Below are positions 1-7,997 of a stretch of DNA of 35,791 bases, piece by piece. A program made the translations under genes and the position numbers. Source of the DNA: Lachnospiraceae bacterium (GTDB taxonomy: Bacteria > Bacillota > Clostridia > Lachnospirales > Lachnospiraceae); the NCBI GenBank assembly GCA_017535945.1, contig JAFXTJ010000030.1, positions 1 through 35,791 on the forward strand, in the 5' to 3' direction. A model generated the notes under the pieces. It saw only the letters and a program-made list of their open reading frames with translations. It was not told the origin of the DNA and did not search any database. Within the stretch, counting starts at the first letter, position 1; every line of letters starts with the position of its first letter.

Positions 1-48
1 TGTATTTGTCTTTGTATTTGTCTTTGTTTTTGCCTTTGTTATTCCGGC
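1..48. repeat. Short 12-bp direct repeats at window edge
   Basis: Two exact copies of TGTATTTGTCTT (1-12 and 13-24) are followed by a degenerate third copy TGTTTTTGCCTT (25-36) and then a partial match (37-41). The stretch is T-rich on the plus strand. It may continue to the left of the window. No function can be assigned. Confidence 0.7.
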
Positions 49-79
49 ATCATTCCCTATCCCGCTGTCGGCGGCAACC

Positions 80-465
80 GGTAACTGCATTTGCGGCATA
101 TCTGCGTTTGCAGTTACCCTCAGGTGAAGTAATGCTGCCTTACTCTGATGATCCCGCGAGACGGGGTAACTGCATTTGCCGTATATCCGCCTTTTCAGTT
201 ACCATCTTGCGTAGAAATGCTACCCTACTCTGACCATCCCGCGAGATCAGGGTAACTGAATTCACGGCAAATCAGTGTTTGCAGTTACCATCTTGCGTAT
301 AAATGCTGCCTTACTCTGATGATCCTGTGGAATCAGGGTAGCTGCATTTGCCGTATATCTGTGTTTGCAGTTACCATCTTGCGTAGAAATGCTGCCTTAC
401 TCTGATGATCCTGTGAAATCAGGGTAGCTGCATTTGCCGTATATCTGTGTTTGCAGTTACCATCC
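80..465. repeat. Tandem array of about 85/86-bp units with internal inverted repeats
   Basis: Four full units begin at 80, 165, 251 and 337, and a partial fifth begins at 423. Spacing is 85, 86, 86 and 86 bases. Each unit opens with an inverted repeat, GGTAACTGCA paired with TGCAGTTACC across about 20 bases, and ends with a second weaker dyad around CTGATGATC...GATCAG. Units 4 and 5 carry GGTAGCTG in the left arm, which still pairs as G-U in plus-strand RNA. The array lies beyond the terminator of the TM2 gene and holds no convincing gene. Short reading frames through it are products of the repetition. It resembles intergenic palindromic repeat elements, but I cannot name a family. Confidence 0.85.
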
Positions 466-497
466 GGTGGATACTGCCCCGTGGACAGATTCTCTGC

Positions 498-533
498 AAA
501 TATAGAAGAGGTGCGGGACGCCCGCACCTCTTC
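498..533 (-). terminator. Rho-independent-type terminator after the TM2 gene
   Basis: A perfect 13-bp stem, GAAGAGGTGCGGG (505-517) with CCCGCACCTCTTC (521-533), has a 3-base loop. On the minus strand it is followed by TATATTT, a short U-rich tail. It sits about 60 bases past the stop codon of the TM2-domain gene and is correctly placed to end that transcript. The tail is weaker than in a textbook terminator. Confidence 0.75.
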
Positions 534-590
534 ATGGAAATTCTGTAAACAGATTGCAATTTGTACATCCGCTTGATCGGAGCGTGATGA

Positions 591-839
591 TCAGAACCAG
601 GTCTTCTGATTCTGCACGTAGATTTCCTGGAATTCCTCGTCGGATTTGGTCAGATACATGATCCCTTCGATCACACCGATGACCTCCATCACCGTACCGA
701 CGATACCGCAGGTAAGAATTGTGGCCAGGAGCATGATCACACCCTCCTTGGTATAGCCGAGATAAAACTTGTGGACCCCGAGAGCGCCGAGAAAGATTGC
801 AAGCAGGCCGGCCACTATTCTTTCTTTGGGACTGTTCAT
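591..839 (-). CDS. TM2-domain membrane protein
   Basis: This 82-residue protein begins MNSPKERIVAGLL. It has two hydrophobic segments, about residues 8-23 and 35-60, separated by the short turn HKFYLGYTKEG. The motif GxxGxHKFYLG is the hallmark of the TM2 domain family, small membrane proteins of mostly unknown role in bacteria. The start at 839 is preferred because AGGAGG lies 9 bases upstream; an earlier ATG at 857 and longer forms lack a ribosome site. The C-terminus is a short polar tail ending in KTWF. It stands alone between a GRNA-loop stem-loop upstream (888-903) and a strong terminator downstream, so it is probably monocistronic. Function not known. Confidence 0.85.
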   Translation of the reverse strand: MNSPKERIVAGLLAIFLGALGVHKFYLGYTKEGVIMLLATILTCGIVGTVMEVIGVIEGIMYLTKSDEEFQEIYVQNQKTWF

Positions 840-887
840 AACTGTGTTCCTCCTCATATGATTGATCAAGTATTCTTTGCGGATAAT

Positions 888-903
888 CCGGGTTTTCACC
901 CGG
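888..903 (-). other. Intergenic stem-loop between GGDEF gene and TM2 gene
   Basis: CCGGGT and ACCCGG form a perfect 6-bp stem closed by a GAAA tetraloop on the minus strand. It lies about 86 bases past the diguanylate cyclase stop and 49 bases before the TM2 start. There is no run of T after it, so it may be a weak terminator for the GGDEF operon or a 5' leader element of the TM2 gene. I see no convincing promoter for the TM2 gene in 840-988. Confidence 0.4.
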
Positions 904-988
904 TCTATCTCAGTTGGATGAACTTGGCATATCTCAATCGGACGGGCCTGCACCATGGATATTTCACATGCGCGGGTCCGTCAGGCAC

Positions 989-2491
989 TTACCGGACCTC
1001 CCCTCCGTACAGGTTCTTGAAGGCGGCCTTGTCCTCGTACATAGCCTCGTCCGCGCGCTTCAGTACCGGCTCGACCGACTCGTCCTCCGGGGTGCTGTCC
1101 GCGATGCCGACCGCTGCGGAGTAGCGCAGCCAGGGATCTCTGTCCGTCTTCTCGTAGGAGGTACGGAAGTCCGCCCGCAGCCTGTCCACGATCTTCCTCC
1201 GGTTCTCGTAATCGCCGCCCGTCAGGAGCGCCACAAACTCATCGCCTCCGACACGGAACACCGGGGAATGCCGGAAGGCTTCGCAGACCATATGGCAGCA
1301 TCCCATGATATATTCGTCTCCCGCCTCATGGCCATGCACGTCGTTGATCCCCTTGAGGTTGTTCATATCGACCATGACGACGGCAAAAGATACCTGCTCC
1401 GCGGCGATCCGCTCGTTGAGCTCAGCGGATTTCTTGACATAGAAGGCCTTGCTCCCGACATGCGTGAGGGCATCCCGGTAGGTTTCCTCACTGAGTTTGC
1501 CGATCTCCTTCTCCTTATCCTGCAGATCGTGCTCGGCCCTGGCCTTGTCCTCCTGCAGCCGGATGAGATCCCGGAGATAATCGATGATGCTGATCTGCAT
1601 GTCCCGGATCCCGTGGTAGATCTCTCCGATCTCATCATTGCTCCTGATGTTCATATTGATGACACCGGCCTGCTCGTAATCGGCATTCTGCGAGGGAGCG
1701 AATTTCTTCATCTCTCCGGTCATCGCATTGAGCGGCCGCACAACGGCGCGGTTGATGAAGAAGACCGAGATCGCGAGCACCACGGAGGTAAAGACGAGCA
1801 TGCCGGTGACGAGGATCGCGAGCAGCCGCCTGCGCTCCGTCATCAGTTCGTCCATGCCGATGTCACAGCCGACGATGCAGACCGCTTCGCCGTTGGAGTC
1901 ATACACGGGCTTGAAATCGGAGCAGAGCCAGCCCCAGTCCCCGTAGGAGATCGTAGGCTCGGGCATATCCGTCAGGTCGATGCCCCGCAGGGTCTCCTCC
2001 CTTTCCTCATAATAGCCCGTTTCATAGATCGGATTCTCATCGTCGTCGATGAGGTACATATCCTCCAGCGCATCCTTATCCCCGTGCGCGATGATATAGA
2101 GATACTTGATGCCGTCCATGTTGCGCAGATATTCCGAGAGCTGTTCCCGGGTTTCGGAATACTGTTCCCAGAGTCCCGCTTCTCTCAGATACGCCTCGAC
2201 CGGCGCTTCATCGCCCGCCTCCTCCGCGGCATCCCGGATCGCCTGGAATTCTTCGGAGGCAGCCACGCCCTCGAGTTCACGCAGGAAATCCCCGTCCACC
2301 ATGGAGGCGAAGTTGCGGGCATTGTCAGCTGTATTCTGCTTATAGTAGCTGTCGATCTGGTTCGCCTGCGCACGATAGGCGATGGCGGTCGTACCGAGAC
2401 CGACCATCACCACGATGGCCGCGACGAAGACATACATCTTCGTTGCGATCGAGACCCGTCTTTTTTCTTTTCCGGGTTCCTTATCCGTCAT
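989..2491 (-). CDS. Membrane diguanylate cyclase (sensor-HAMP-GGDEF)
   Basis: This 500-residue protein is expected to make cyclic di-GMP from two GTP at the membrane. Order of parts: a basic N-terminus, a membrane helix at about 18-40, an extracytoplasmic sensor at about 41-222 of Cache-like look, a second helix at about 224-247, a HAMP-like linker at about 248-300, a coiled segment at 300-335 and a GGDEF domain at 340-495. The catalytic motif RVGGDEF is intact (GGDEF at 415-419), and the metal-binding Asp lies in VDMNNLK (about 375). The usual inhibitory RxxD upstream is not seen; the position reads RHSP. The start at 2491 has GGAGG upstream. It follows a lipoprotein gene by 52 bases, so the two are probably cotranscribed and the lipoprotein may be its partner or input. 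Confidence 0.93.
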   Translation of the reverse strand: MTDKEPGKEKRRVSIATKMYVFVAAIVVMVGLGTTAIAYRAQANQIDSYYKQNTADNARNFASMVDGDFLRELEGVAASEEFQAIRDAAEEAGDEAPVEAYLREAGLWEQYSETREQLSEYLRNMDGIKYLYIIAHGDKDALEDMYLIDDDENPIYETGYYEEREETLRGIDLTDMPEPTISYGDWGWLCSDFKPVYDSNGEAVCIVGCDIGMDELMTERRRLLAILVTGMLVFTSVVLAISVFFINRAVVRPLNAMTGEMKKFAPSQNADYEQAGVINMNIRSNDEIGEIYHGIRDMQISIIDYLRDLIRLQEDKARAEHDLQDKEKEIGKLSEETYRDALTHVGSKAFYVKKSAELNERIAAEQVSFAVVMVDMNNLKGINDVHGHEAGDEYIMGCCHMVCEAFRHSPVFRVGGDEFVALLTGGDYENRRKIVDRLRADFRTSYEKTDRDPWLRYSAAVGIADSTPEDESVEPVLKRADEAMYEDKAAFKNLYGGEVR

Positions 2492-2543
2492 CGCATGAAC
2501 CTCCTGTCATCCGTCTTGGTCATGTCGGGCGATCCGTGCCGTA

Positions 2544-3734
2544 TTACTTCACGATCGTATCGAAGATGAGAACATCCTCCTCATCCGTCTCACCGAAGAG
2601 CTCGCCGAATTTCTTTTCGGCCGTCGCCTGGTCGTAGTCCGTATAATCCGTATCGGCCGTCCGGTAATCATAGGACGCGTTGCCGTCGGTGTCATAGCGT
2701 ACGATGGCTTCCTCCGCCGTGGTAAAGGCGCCGTCCTTGATCGTAAGCTTATACATATAGTGATTGCCGCCGGTGTAAAGGAGGCCGTCCTTGATCGCGA
2801 GCGGATAAGCCGTGCCGCCGCAGTTCACGGCACCGATGTATTTGACATCCCCATCCGCATAGATAAATGCCTCGGCGTCGATCGCACCGGTCTTGCCGGG
2901 TTCGAACTCATAGGTACCGCTCGCTACGAGCAGCACATCCTCGTCGCCGATCTTGACCGTCGTGTATCCCTTGCCGGCCGGCAGGTTGTCCACGATCTGC
3001 GTAAAGGTTTCGCAGCCGGTGATCTCGGTGGTCATCATCGCATGGGCGTCATAGGTCACCATGGCATCCTTCCAGACCGGTTCCCAGGAGGGATCATACA
3101 TCTGCTCCGCGATCGCCTGGATGTCAAAACCGGAGAGATCCGATGCTCCCGTGGAGAGGCTGTAGGAAATGCCCACCTCGATATCATACCAGGTGATGAG
3201 ATCGAGCATCCCGCTCTCATTGATGTCCCGGTAGCTTTTGCCCTTCATGTTCCCGCCGCCCCAATTGGCCAGCGTGCAGTCGAGCTCGTCATCCCAGTCG
3301 TAATACAGGCCGTGGATCTCGGTGTCCTCCTGTGTCCCCTGCTGGGCTCTCGCGCAGTAGATCAGATCATCCAGTTTAAAGTCCAGCTGTACCATGGGTC
3401 CCACGCCGGACGGCGTATCCTCCTGCGGCTCCATCATCATCCAGTCCAGGACTTCCGCCCCTTCGGGAGCCTTGAACAGCCTGAAACATGCCTCTCTGGC
3501 CTCTTCCTCCGTGCACTCATGCCAGGGATTGACCATCCCCACATAGCCGGGCTCCTCGGCACCTTCCCCTTTGGGGGCTTCCTCCGCCGGCTTCTCGATC
3601 GCTTCCGCACCCGCCGGCTTATCCGTCTCCGGCTGCGTCATCTGCGGATCCTGCTTCGCACCGCAGCCCGCAAGCAGTACCGCCGTCATCAGGACCGCTC
3701 CGATCCTCAATCCCCATGCTGTCTTCCTCATCAT
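2544..3734 (-). CDS. Secreted lipoprotein of unknown function
   Basis: This 396-residue protein starts with two consecutive Met codons, a hydrophobic signal and the lipobox LLAGC (Cys at about 24), so it should be lipid-anchored on the outer face of the membrane. A Pro/Glu/Ala-rich linker (about 27-62) leads into an acidic globular region with many Asp, Tyr and Trp residues. I do not recognise a named family. It is the first gene of an operon with the diguanylate cyclase 52 bases downstream. A strong promoter and an unusual run of four SD-like repeats lie just upstream. A role in sensing or surface adhesion linked to c-di-GMP is only a guess from context. Confidence 0.85.
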   Translation of the reverse strand: MMRKTAWGLRIGAVLMTAVLLAGCGAKQDPQMTQPETDKPAGAEAIEKPAEEAPKGEGAEEPGYVGMVNPWHECTEEEAREACFRLFKAPEGAEVLDWMMMEPQEDTPSGVGPMVQLDFKLDDLIYCARAQQGTQEDTEIHGLYYDWDDELDCTLANWGGGNMKGKSYRDINESGMLDLITWYDIEVGISYSLSTGASDLSGFDIQAIAEQMYDPSWEPVWKDAMVTYDAHAMMTTEITGCETFTQIVDNLPAGKGYTTVKIGDEDVLLVASGTYEFEPGKTGAIDAEAFIYADGDVKYIGAVNCGGTAYPLAIKDGLLYTGGNHYMYKLTIKDGAFTTAEEAIVRYDTDGNASYDYRTADTDYTDYDQATAEKKFGELFGETDEEDVLIFDTIVK

Positions 3735-3740
3735 GATTTC

Positions 3741-3780
3741 TCCTCTTTCTTCCTCTGTTTTCCTCTATACTCCTCTATCG
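3741..3780 (-). promoter_or_regulatory. Four SD-like AGAGGA motifs in 10-base register
   Basis: On the plus strand the block TCCTCT starts at 3741, 3751, 3761 and 3771, so the mRNA leader of the lipoprotein carries AGAGGA four times with exact 10-base spacing. Only the copy nearest the ATG is correctly spaced for initiation. The others could act as extra 30S docking or protein-binding sites. Confidence 0.7.
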
Positions 3781-3801
3781 TCAGCATATGACGTAAGTTT
3801 G

Positions 3802-3830
3802 ATTATACCACGATCCGGCTCTTCTGTACA
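3802..3830 (-). promoter_or_regulatory. Sigma-A-type promoter of lipoprotein/GGDEF operon
   Basis: The minus strand reads TGTACA (3830-3825; four of six matches to TTGACA), a 17-base spacer, then TATAAT (3807-3802) preceded by TGG, giving an extended -10. Transcription should start near 3795, leaving about 60 bases of leader before the lipoprotein ATG. Confidence 0.8.
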
Positions 3831-3867
3831 CGGTGCATCTCCAGTCCGACGCAGTTTCGTCCGGTCT

Positions 3868-4137
3868 TTCAGCCTGCTACAATTCCCCGTTCAGCCATTT
3901 GTAGCAGGCTATTTCAACACATTCAGCCTGCTACAATACCATGTTCAGTCATTTGTAGCAGGCCATTTCAACACATTCAGCCTGCTACAATTCTCCGTTC
4001 AGCCATTTGCGGCAGGCCATTTCAGACCATTCAGCCTGCTACAATTCCCTGTTCGGCCATTTGCGACAGGTCATTTCAGGCCTTTCAGCCTGCTACAATC
4101 CTCTGTTCGGCCATTTGTAACAGGCCAGACAACCGCC
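3868..4137. repeat. Tandem array of five 54-bp units with inverted repeats
   Basis: Units start at 3868, 3922, 3976, 4030 and 4084, each exactly 54 bases. Each holds the left arm GCCTGCTACAA and, after about 17 bases, a right arm resembling TTTGTAGCAGGC, so each can form a hairpin. The left arm is invariant, while the right arm drifts (for example TTTGCGGCAGGC and TTTGCGACAGG). The array fills most of the gap between the YolD-like gene and the promoter of the lipoprotein operon. Because 54 is a multiple of three, a plus-strand frame reads as 18-residue repeats, but it has no coding support. The rest of the gap (4138-4243) shows nothing further that I can identify. Confidence 0.9.
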
Positions 4138-4243
4138 AAGTCCGAAAACAGCCGCCGACAAAGTGAAATCTTCGCCTGTTACCGATACACCTCCCGGGGC
4201 GGAGGGTCACACCGACGCTCTCGCGCCGCAACACAGTCCCCCG

Positions 4244-4477
4244 TCAGATCTCCTCCGGCAGCTGCGTGATCTCGATCCCGTCTCCGAGCGCCGCCTGCTC
4301 CTGCGTGAGCCGGGCGGTCTCGTCCACCGCCTCGTCGTAGCCGGTGAGCGCCGCGAAGGGAGAAAACTGCGCCGCACGCTTCTCCGGCGCCATCCGGCGG
4401 TGCGTCAGCGAACCGCTGTAGGGCAGATCGATGATATCCGCGTAATCATCCGCCTGCAATCCATGCAATCCCTGCAT
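4244..4477 (-). CDS. YolD-like small protein, partner of the polymerase
   Basis: This 77-residue soluble protein contains HRRMAPEKRAAQFSPFAALTGYDEAV, the type of motif found in small YolD-like proteins encoded beside Y-family polymerases in Firmicutes. It starts 11 bases after the polymerase stop codon, with a perfect AAGGAGG site 6 bases before the ATG, so the two are surely cotranscribed. The family is generally thought to work with the error-prone polymerase, in a role loosely compared to UmuD, though this is not well established. The C-terminus is acidic (GDGIEITQLPEEI). Confidence 0.8.
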   Translation of the reverse strand: MQGLHGLQADDYADIIDLPYSGSLTHRRMAPEKRAAQFSPFAALTGYDEAVDETARLTQEQAALGDGIEITQLPEEI

Positions 4478-4488
4478 TCCCTGCCTCC

Positions 4489-6021
4489 TTATGCCTTGTG
4501 CCCGCCGACCTGCCCGTTGCGGGCGATCGTCGTGGCACCCTCCTGCAGGTTCATCCCCTTCAGGATGGCATTCTTGCCGTAGCGCTTCTTGATATCCAGA
4601 ACGGCGTGCTGCAGATTCTTCTCCTTCTCCAGAGCCTCGCGCTCCTCCTGCCGTTTGCGCTCCAGCGCCTCGTAATCGGTGAAAAGGTCCAGCTGCTCAC
4701 AGACATCCTGCTTGGAAGCTTCCACCTCCTCTTCTTTTTTCGTGTTCACCGCGACGACATAGACACGGCGCACCAGAAGGGACGGATCCGCGATCCTGTC
4801 AAAGAGCCGCATCATGGCATCCATGATCAGACGCGTGGAACTGGTGAAGCCATCCAGTTGCATCGAGCCGTGCGCATGCTTCGGCACCTCTCTCCCGTAG
4901 CGGTCGATCGTGATCTCGCCGTGATATTCCGATCTGCGGGCGGGATCCGTGAGATTCTCCACATCATAACCCATCGTGAGCATGATCGAATCGCACATGA
5001 GGCCCTTGTCCACCAGATCCAGCACGAGCAGATCCGTCATCTCCCGCACGATGAGCCTCGCCTCGTCATATGCATAAGGTCTCGTCAGCACCTGGCCGCT
5101 GGAGAGACTCGTATTCTCCGGCCGGTACGCCTTGACCTCCGCCATGGTGCAGGGCTCATACCCCCAGGCATGATCGATGAGGAGTTCCGCGTTCACACCC
5201 ATGATCTTGTACAGCATGGGCTCCCCGCGGTAAGGATCCCTGTCCAGCGACGCTCTGGCGATGTCTCCGAGCGTATAGATCCCGCGGTCCGCGAGTTTTT
5301 TGGCCGTACCGCCGCCGATCCGCCAGATGTCCGTGATCGGCCGGTGGCCCCAGAGCTCCCGGCGGTAACTCATCTCATCCAACTCGGCGATCCGCACGCC
5401 GTCCGCGTCCGCCTCGGCATGCTTTGCCACGACATCCATGGCCACCTTGGCCAGATACAGATTGGTACCGATCCCGGCCGTGGCGGTGATCCCGGTCTCC
5501 TTAAGCACGTCGCGGATCATCCCCATCACCATATCGTGGGCACTTTTTCCGCTCACGGAGAGATAGGCGGTGAGATCGATGAAGACCTCGTCGATGCTGT
5601 AGGCGAAGATGTCCTCCGGTGCCACATGGCGCAGATAGATGCGGTAGATCTGCGTGCTCACCTGCATATAACGGGCCATTTTGGGCGGCGCCACGATATA
5701 ATCCAGTGCGAGCGAGGGATCACCGGCCTCCCGGATGTCCCGGTAGGTGCCCGTGAAGCGGTGTCCCGGCGCCCGGCGCAGCCGCTCCGCATTGACTTCT
5801 TTGACACGCTGCTCCACCTGAAAGAGACGGGGTCTCCCGGGGATGCCATAGGTTTTGAGCGCAGGTGAAACGGCGAGACAGATCGTCTTGCCGGTCCGCG
5901 ACGCATCGGCCACAACGAGATTCGTGGTCAGGGGATCCAGCCCCAGATCGACGCAGTCGCAGGAAGCGTAAAAGGATTTCAGATCGATGGCGGCATAGAT
6001 CCGCCCGGTTTTGGTGTCCAT
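4489..6021 (-). CDS. Y-family translesion DNA polymerase (UmuC/UvrX type)
   Basis: This 510-residue protein would copy past damaged DNA. The N-terminal catalytic motifs are present: AAIDLKSFYASCD (about 10-22, first metal-binding Asp) and YSIDEVFIDLT (about 141-151, second Asp-Glu pair). A helix-hairpin-helix region (about 225-260, IWRIGGGTAKKLADRGI) and the C-terminal little-finger domain follow, then a charged coiled tail. Length and organisation match UvrX/UmuC-like polymerases of Firmicutes. Family polymerases are often SOS-induced and of low fidelity. The promoter is placed so close that the mRNA should be leaderless, and no ribosome site precedes the ATG. The YolD-like gene follows directly. 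Confidence 0.93.
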   Translation of the reverse strand: MDTKTGRIYAAIDLKSFYASCDCVDLGLDPLTTNLVVADASRTGKTICLAVSPALKTYGIPGRPRLFQVEQRVKEVNAERLRRAPGHRFTGTYRDIREAGDPSLALDYIVAPPKMARYMQVSTQIYRIYLRHVAPEDIFAYSIDEVFIDLTAYLSVSGKSAHDMVMGMIRDVLKETGITATAGIGTNLYLAKVAMDVVAKHAEADADGVRIAELDEMSYRRELWGHRPITDIWRIGGGTAKKLADRGIYTLGDIARASLDRDPYRGEPMLYKIMGVNAELLIDHAWGYEPCTMAEVKAYRPENTSLSSGQVLTRPYAYDEARLIVREMTDLLVLDLVDKGLMCDSIMLTMGYDVENLTDPARRSEYHGEITIDRYGREVPKHAHGSMQLDGFTSSTRLIMDAMMRLFDRIADPSLLVRRVYVVAVNTKKEEEVEASKQDVCEQLDLFTDYEALERKRQEEREALEKEKNLQHAVLDIKKRYGKNAILKGMNLQEGATTIARNGQVGGHKA

Positions 6022-6027
6022 GAGACC

Positions 6028-6033
6028 ATTATA
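6028..6033 (-). promoter_or_regulatory. Extended -10 promoter giving a leaderless polymerase mRNA
   Basis: The minus strand carries TGCTATAAT, a full extended -10, ending only 6 bases before the polymerase ATG. The expected start of transcription is therefore the A of the ATG or a base next to it. No good -35 is seen at 16-18 bases. A single GAAC half-site sits just upstream, reminiscent of half of a Gram-positive LexA box, but the other half is missing. Confidence 0.6.
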
Positions 6034-6041
6034 GCACAGTT

Positions 6042-7244
6042 CTACTGCTTATTCCGTGCAGGCATCCGCTCCAGCGCGTACACCGCGATGAGGACGCCGG
6101 CGCCGCAGACGGCCGTCCCGGTCACCAGCATGGCTGTGATGCCGGCATGATCCAGGATCACGCCGCTTAACAGATTGGAGAACACCCCGCCCACCGTGAT
6201 GGCGCTCGTGACGAAGGCCTGTCCCTTGACCTGGTCCGCGTCGGACATATGGCTGTTGACATAGTAGGCCGAGGCCGGGATGAACACGGCGTAGGCAAAG
6301 AGCTGCATGGACTGGCTCAGATACATCATCGCCATATTGCCGGCAAAGATGAGGATCAGGATCTTCACGAAGAAGGCCGCGCCCGACAGGATCAGGAGCC
6401 GGTCCGCTTTGATCCGCTTCAGGACCAGACCGATAACCGCCATCACCGGCAGCTCCAGGATCGCCTGCAGAAAATTGGAATAGCCCAGCTCCGTCTCCCC
6501 GCCTCCCAGCGTGCGGATGATCTGGATCATGAAGTCATTGATCATATTATGTGCGAAGAAGAAACAGACCGTTCCCGCGAGAAAGACCATAAAAGCCGGA
6601 TAGGCACGGGCAAACGATGGCAGGGAATTCGGCGATGCCGCTTCCGGGGAACCGTCATCGATGCCGTCCGGTCCTCCCTCTCCCTCCGGCTTCCGGAAGG
6701 TGTATACGACGGCAGCGGACAGCAGCATGGAGATCACATTGATGATGAGCAGGATCCGCACGCCGTACCGGGCGACCGCGCCGCCCACAATGGCGGAGGT
6801 CACCGCAAAGCCCGCAGAGCCCAGTCCTCTCGCAAGGCCGTAATAGATCCGGCATCCGGCCTTCTCATACTCGAAGAACAGCGCCGTCATCACGGGCTGA
6901 TAGACAAACTGCACCATGTAGATGAGGGCATAGATGACGAAGATCACAGGCCTGTTTCCCGGCACCGTAAACAGGATCAGCGATCCCGCGAGGATCACCG
7001 TGACGGCGATGAGGATGAACCGTCTGTTGGTGAGAGGGCCGGGCCGGTCGATGATGCCGGCGACAACCGGCTGAGCGATCGCGGACAGGATATTGGCCAG
7101 CGCCAGGAGCACGCCGACCAGCGTGTTGGAAAACCCGTTGTCAAGCAGAAAGACCGCCGCCATCGCGTGGATCGTGCAGAAAGCGATGAAATACGTCACA
7201 TTGATGAGCGTATACCGGATTGTCCAGGATCTGTCATACCCCAT
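6042..7244 (-). CDS. MFS transporter
   Basis: This 400-residue integral membrane protein has about 12 predicted helices in two halves, with a hydrophilic central loop (about 195-212, Glu/Gly/Asp-rich) as in major facilitator proteins. It resembles the LacY/nucleoside-symporter-like branch (MFS_1_like) by overall pattern, with DRPGP after helix 2. The substrate is not deducible. The start overlaps the end of the preceding membrane gene by 11 bases, and GAGGG sits ahead of the ATG, indicating coupled translation. It is the last gene of the export island before the polymerase promoter, so it may move a metabolite or signal connected to it, though that is only positional. Confidence 0.85.
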   Translation of the reverse strand: MGYDRSWTIRYTLINVTYFIAFCTIHAMAAVFLLDNGFSNTLVGVLLALANILSAIAQPVVAGIIDRPGPLTNRRFILIAVTVILAGSLILFTVPGNRPVIFVIYALIYMVQFVYQPVMTALFFEYEKAGCRIYYGLARGLGSAGFAVTSAIVGGAVARYGVRILLIINVISMLLSAAVVYTFRKPEGEGGPDGIDDGSPEAASPNSLPSFARAYPAFMVFLAGTVCFFFAHNMINDFMIQIIRTLGGGETELGYSNFLQAILELPVMAVIGLVLKRIKADRLLILSGAAFFVKILILIFAGNMAMMYLSQSMQLFAYAVFIPASAYYVNSHMSDADQVKGQAFVTSAITVGGVFSNLLSGVILDHAGITAMLVTGTAVCGAGVLIAVYALERMPARNKQ

Positions 7245-7995
7245 GATATTTCACCCTCAGATAGCATGCGACGGCGATCAGTCCGATGGTCTCCATGAAA
7301 TGGAAGATCACGGAGGACCAGACGATCCCGTAGGCCCTGCCCATTACCGGCAGCGTATACATCTCCATCCCCGCGGCGGAGATCATGAACAGCCCCGCCA
7401 CGAGCACCACTGCAGCGATCAGGATCCTGTCCGCCAGAAAGATCCCTGTCATGGCGGCACCCAGCAGCAGCGCAATGAGCATTCCCTGATACTTGAATCC
7501 GTGGCTGAGATTATAAAAGGACGCGTAGGCGCTGCCCGTGCTCCCCGTGGCATCGATGAACGCCCGGGCCAGACCGGTCACAAAACGCCTGTAGATCTCC
7601 GCGGAGAGATCATACATCGACTGCGCCCCCACGAGGATCGCCAGCCAGATCAGCAGGAGTTTCCGGACGGTCTCGGCGGGCAATGCCGCATTCCTCTCGC
7701 CAAAGGTCTCCTCCTGCAGGCGGGCCAGCTCCTGTCTCTCCTCTTTCGGGATGACCCTGAGGTTCCTGCCGATCTCAATAAGAGCGGTGAGAAAGATCAG
7801 CGCGGTGATCAGGAGAACCGCAGCCGCAGGCACGAGCTGCATCCTGGCGAGCGTTTCGTCCGCGAGATCCGGCAGGATCCCTCCCCGCCGCATGATCAGG
7901 CGGACGGCAAGGGAGACGGCCGCCGCGATCAGCCGGAGCATTGCCACGAATAAAAGCACATTTGAGAGGATATGCTTCTTCGGACTGAAATACAT
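7234..7995 (-). CDS. Polytopic membrane protein of unknown function
   Basis: This 253-residue protein has about six hydrophobic segments (around 13-35, 54-76, 112-130, 170-188, 189-206 and 223-246) and a charged loop at 78-108. I do not recognise the family. It starts 2 bases after the SpoIIE phosphatase stop and overlaps the MFS gene by 11 bases, so it belongs to the same transcript and is probably made in proportion to them. It could be an accessory to the neighbouring sensor phosphatase or transporter. Confidence 0.75.
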   Translation of the reverse strand: MYFSPKKHILSNVLLFVAMLRLIAAAVSLAVRLIMRRGGILPDLADETLARMQLVPAAAVLLITALIFLTALIEIGRNLRVIPKEERQELARLQEETFGERNAALPAETVRKLLLIWLAILVGAQSMYDLSAEIYRRFVTGLARAFIDATGSTGSAYASFYNLSHGFKYQGMLIALLLGAAMTGIFLADRILIAAVVLVAGLFMISAAGMEMYTLPVMGRAYGIVWSSVIFHFMETIGLIAVACYLRVKYHGV

Positions 7996-7997
7996 GG

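Noticed and set aside
80-465. Possible CRISPR array
   Set aside because: Units are repeated along their full length with no unique spacers, and there are no cas genes.
333-527. Small minus-strand frame of 64 residues near the left end
   Set aside because: It runs through the tandem repeat and the terminator stem, repeats the same residues from unit to unit, and has no ribosome site.
3571-4269. A plus-strand frame with five 18-residue repeats (SLLQFPVQPF type)
   Set aside because: The repeats arise because the DNA unit is 54 bases, a multiple of three. There is no ribosome site, and the frame runs antisense into the lipoprotein gene.
6034-6045. LexA/SOS box at the polymerase promoter
   Set aside because: Only a single GAAC half-site is visible; the matching GTTC half at the expected spacing is missing.
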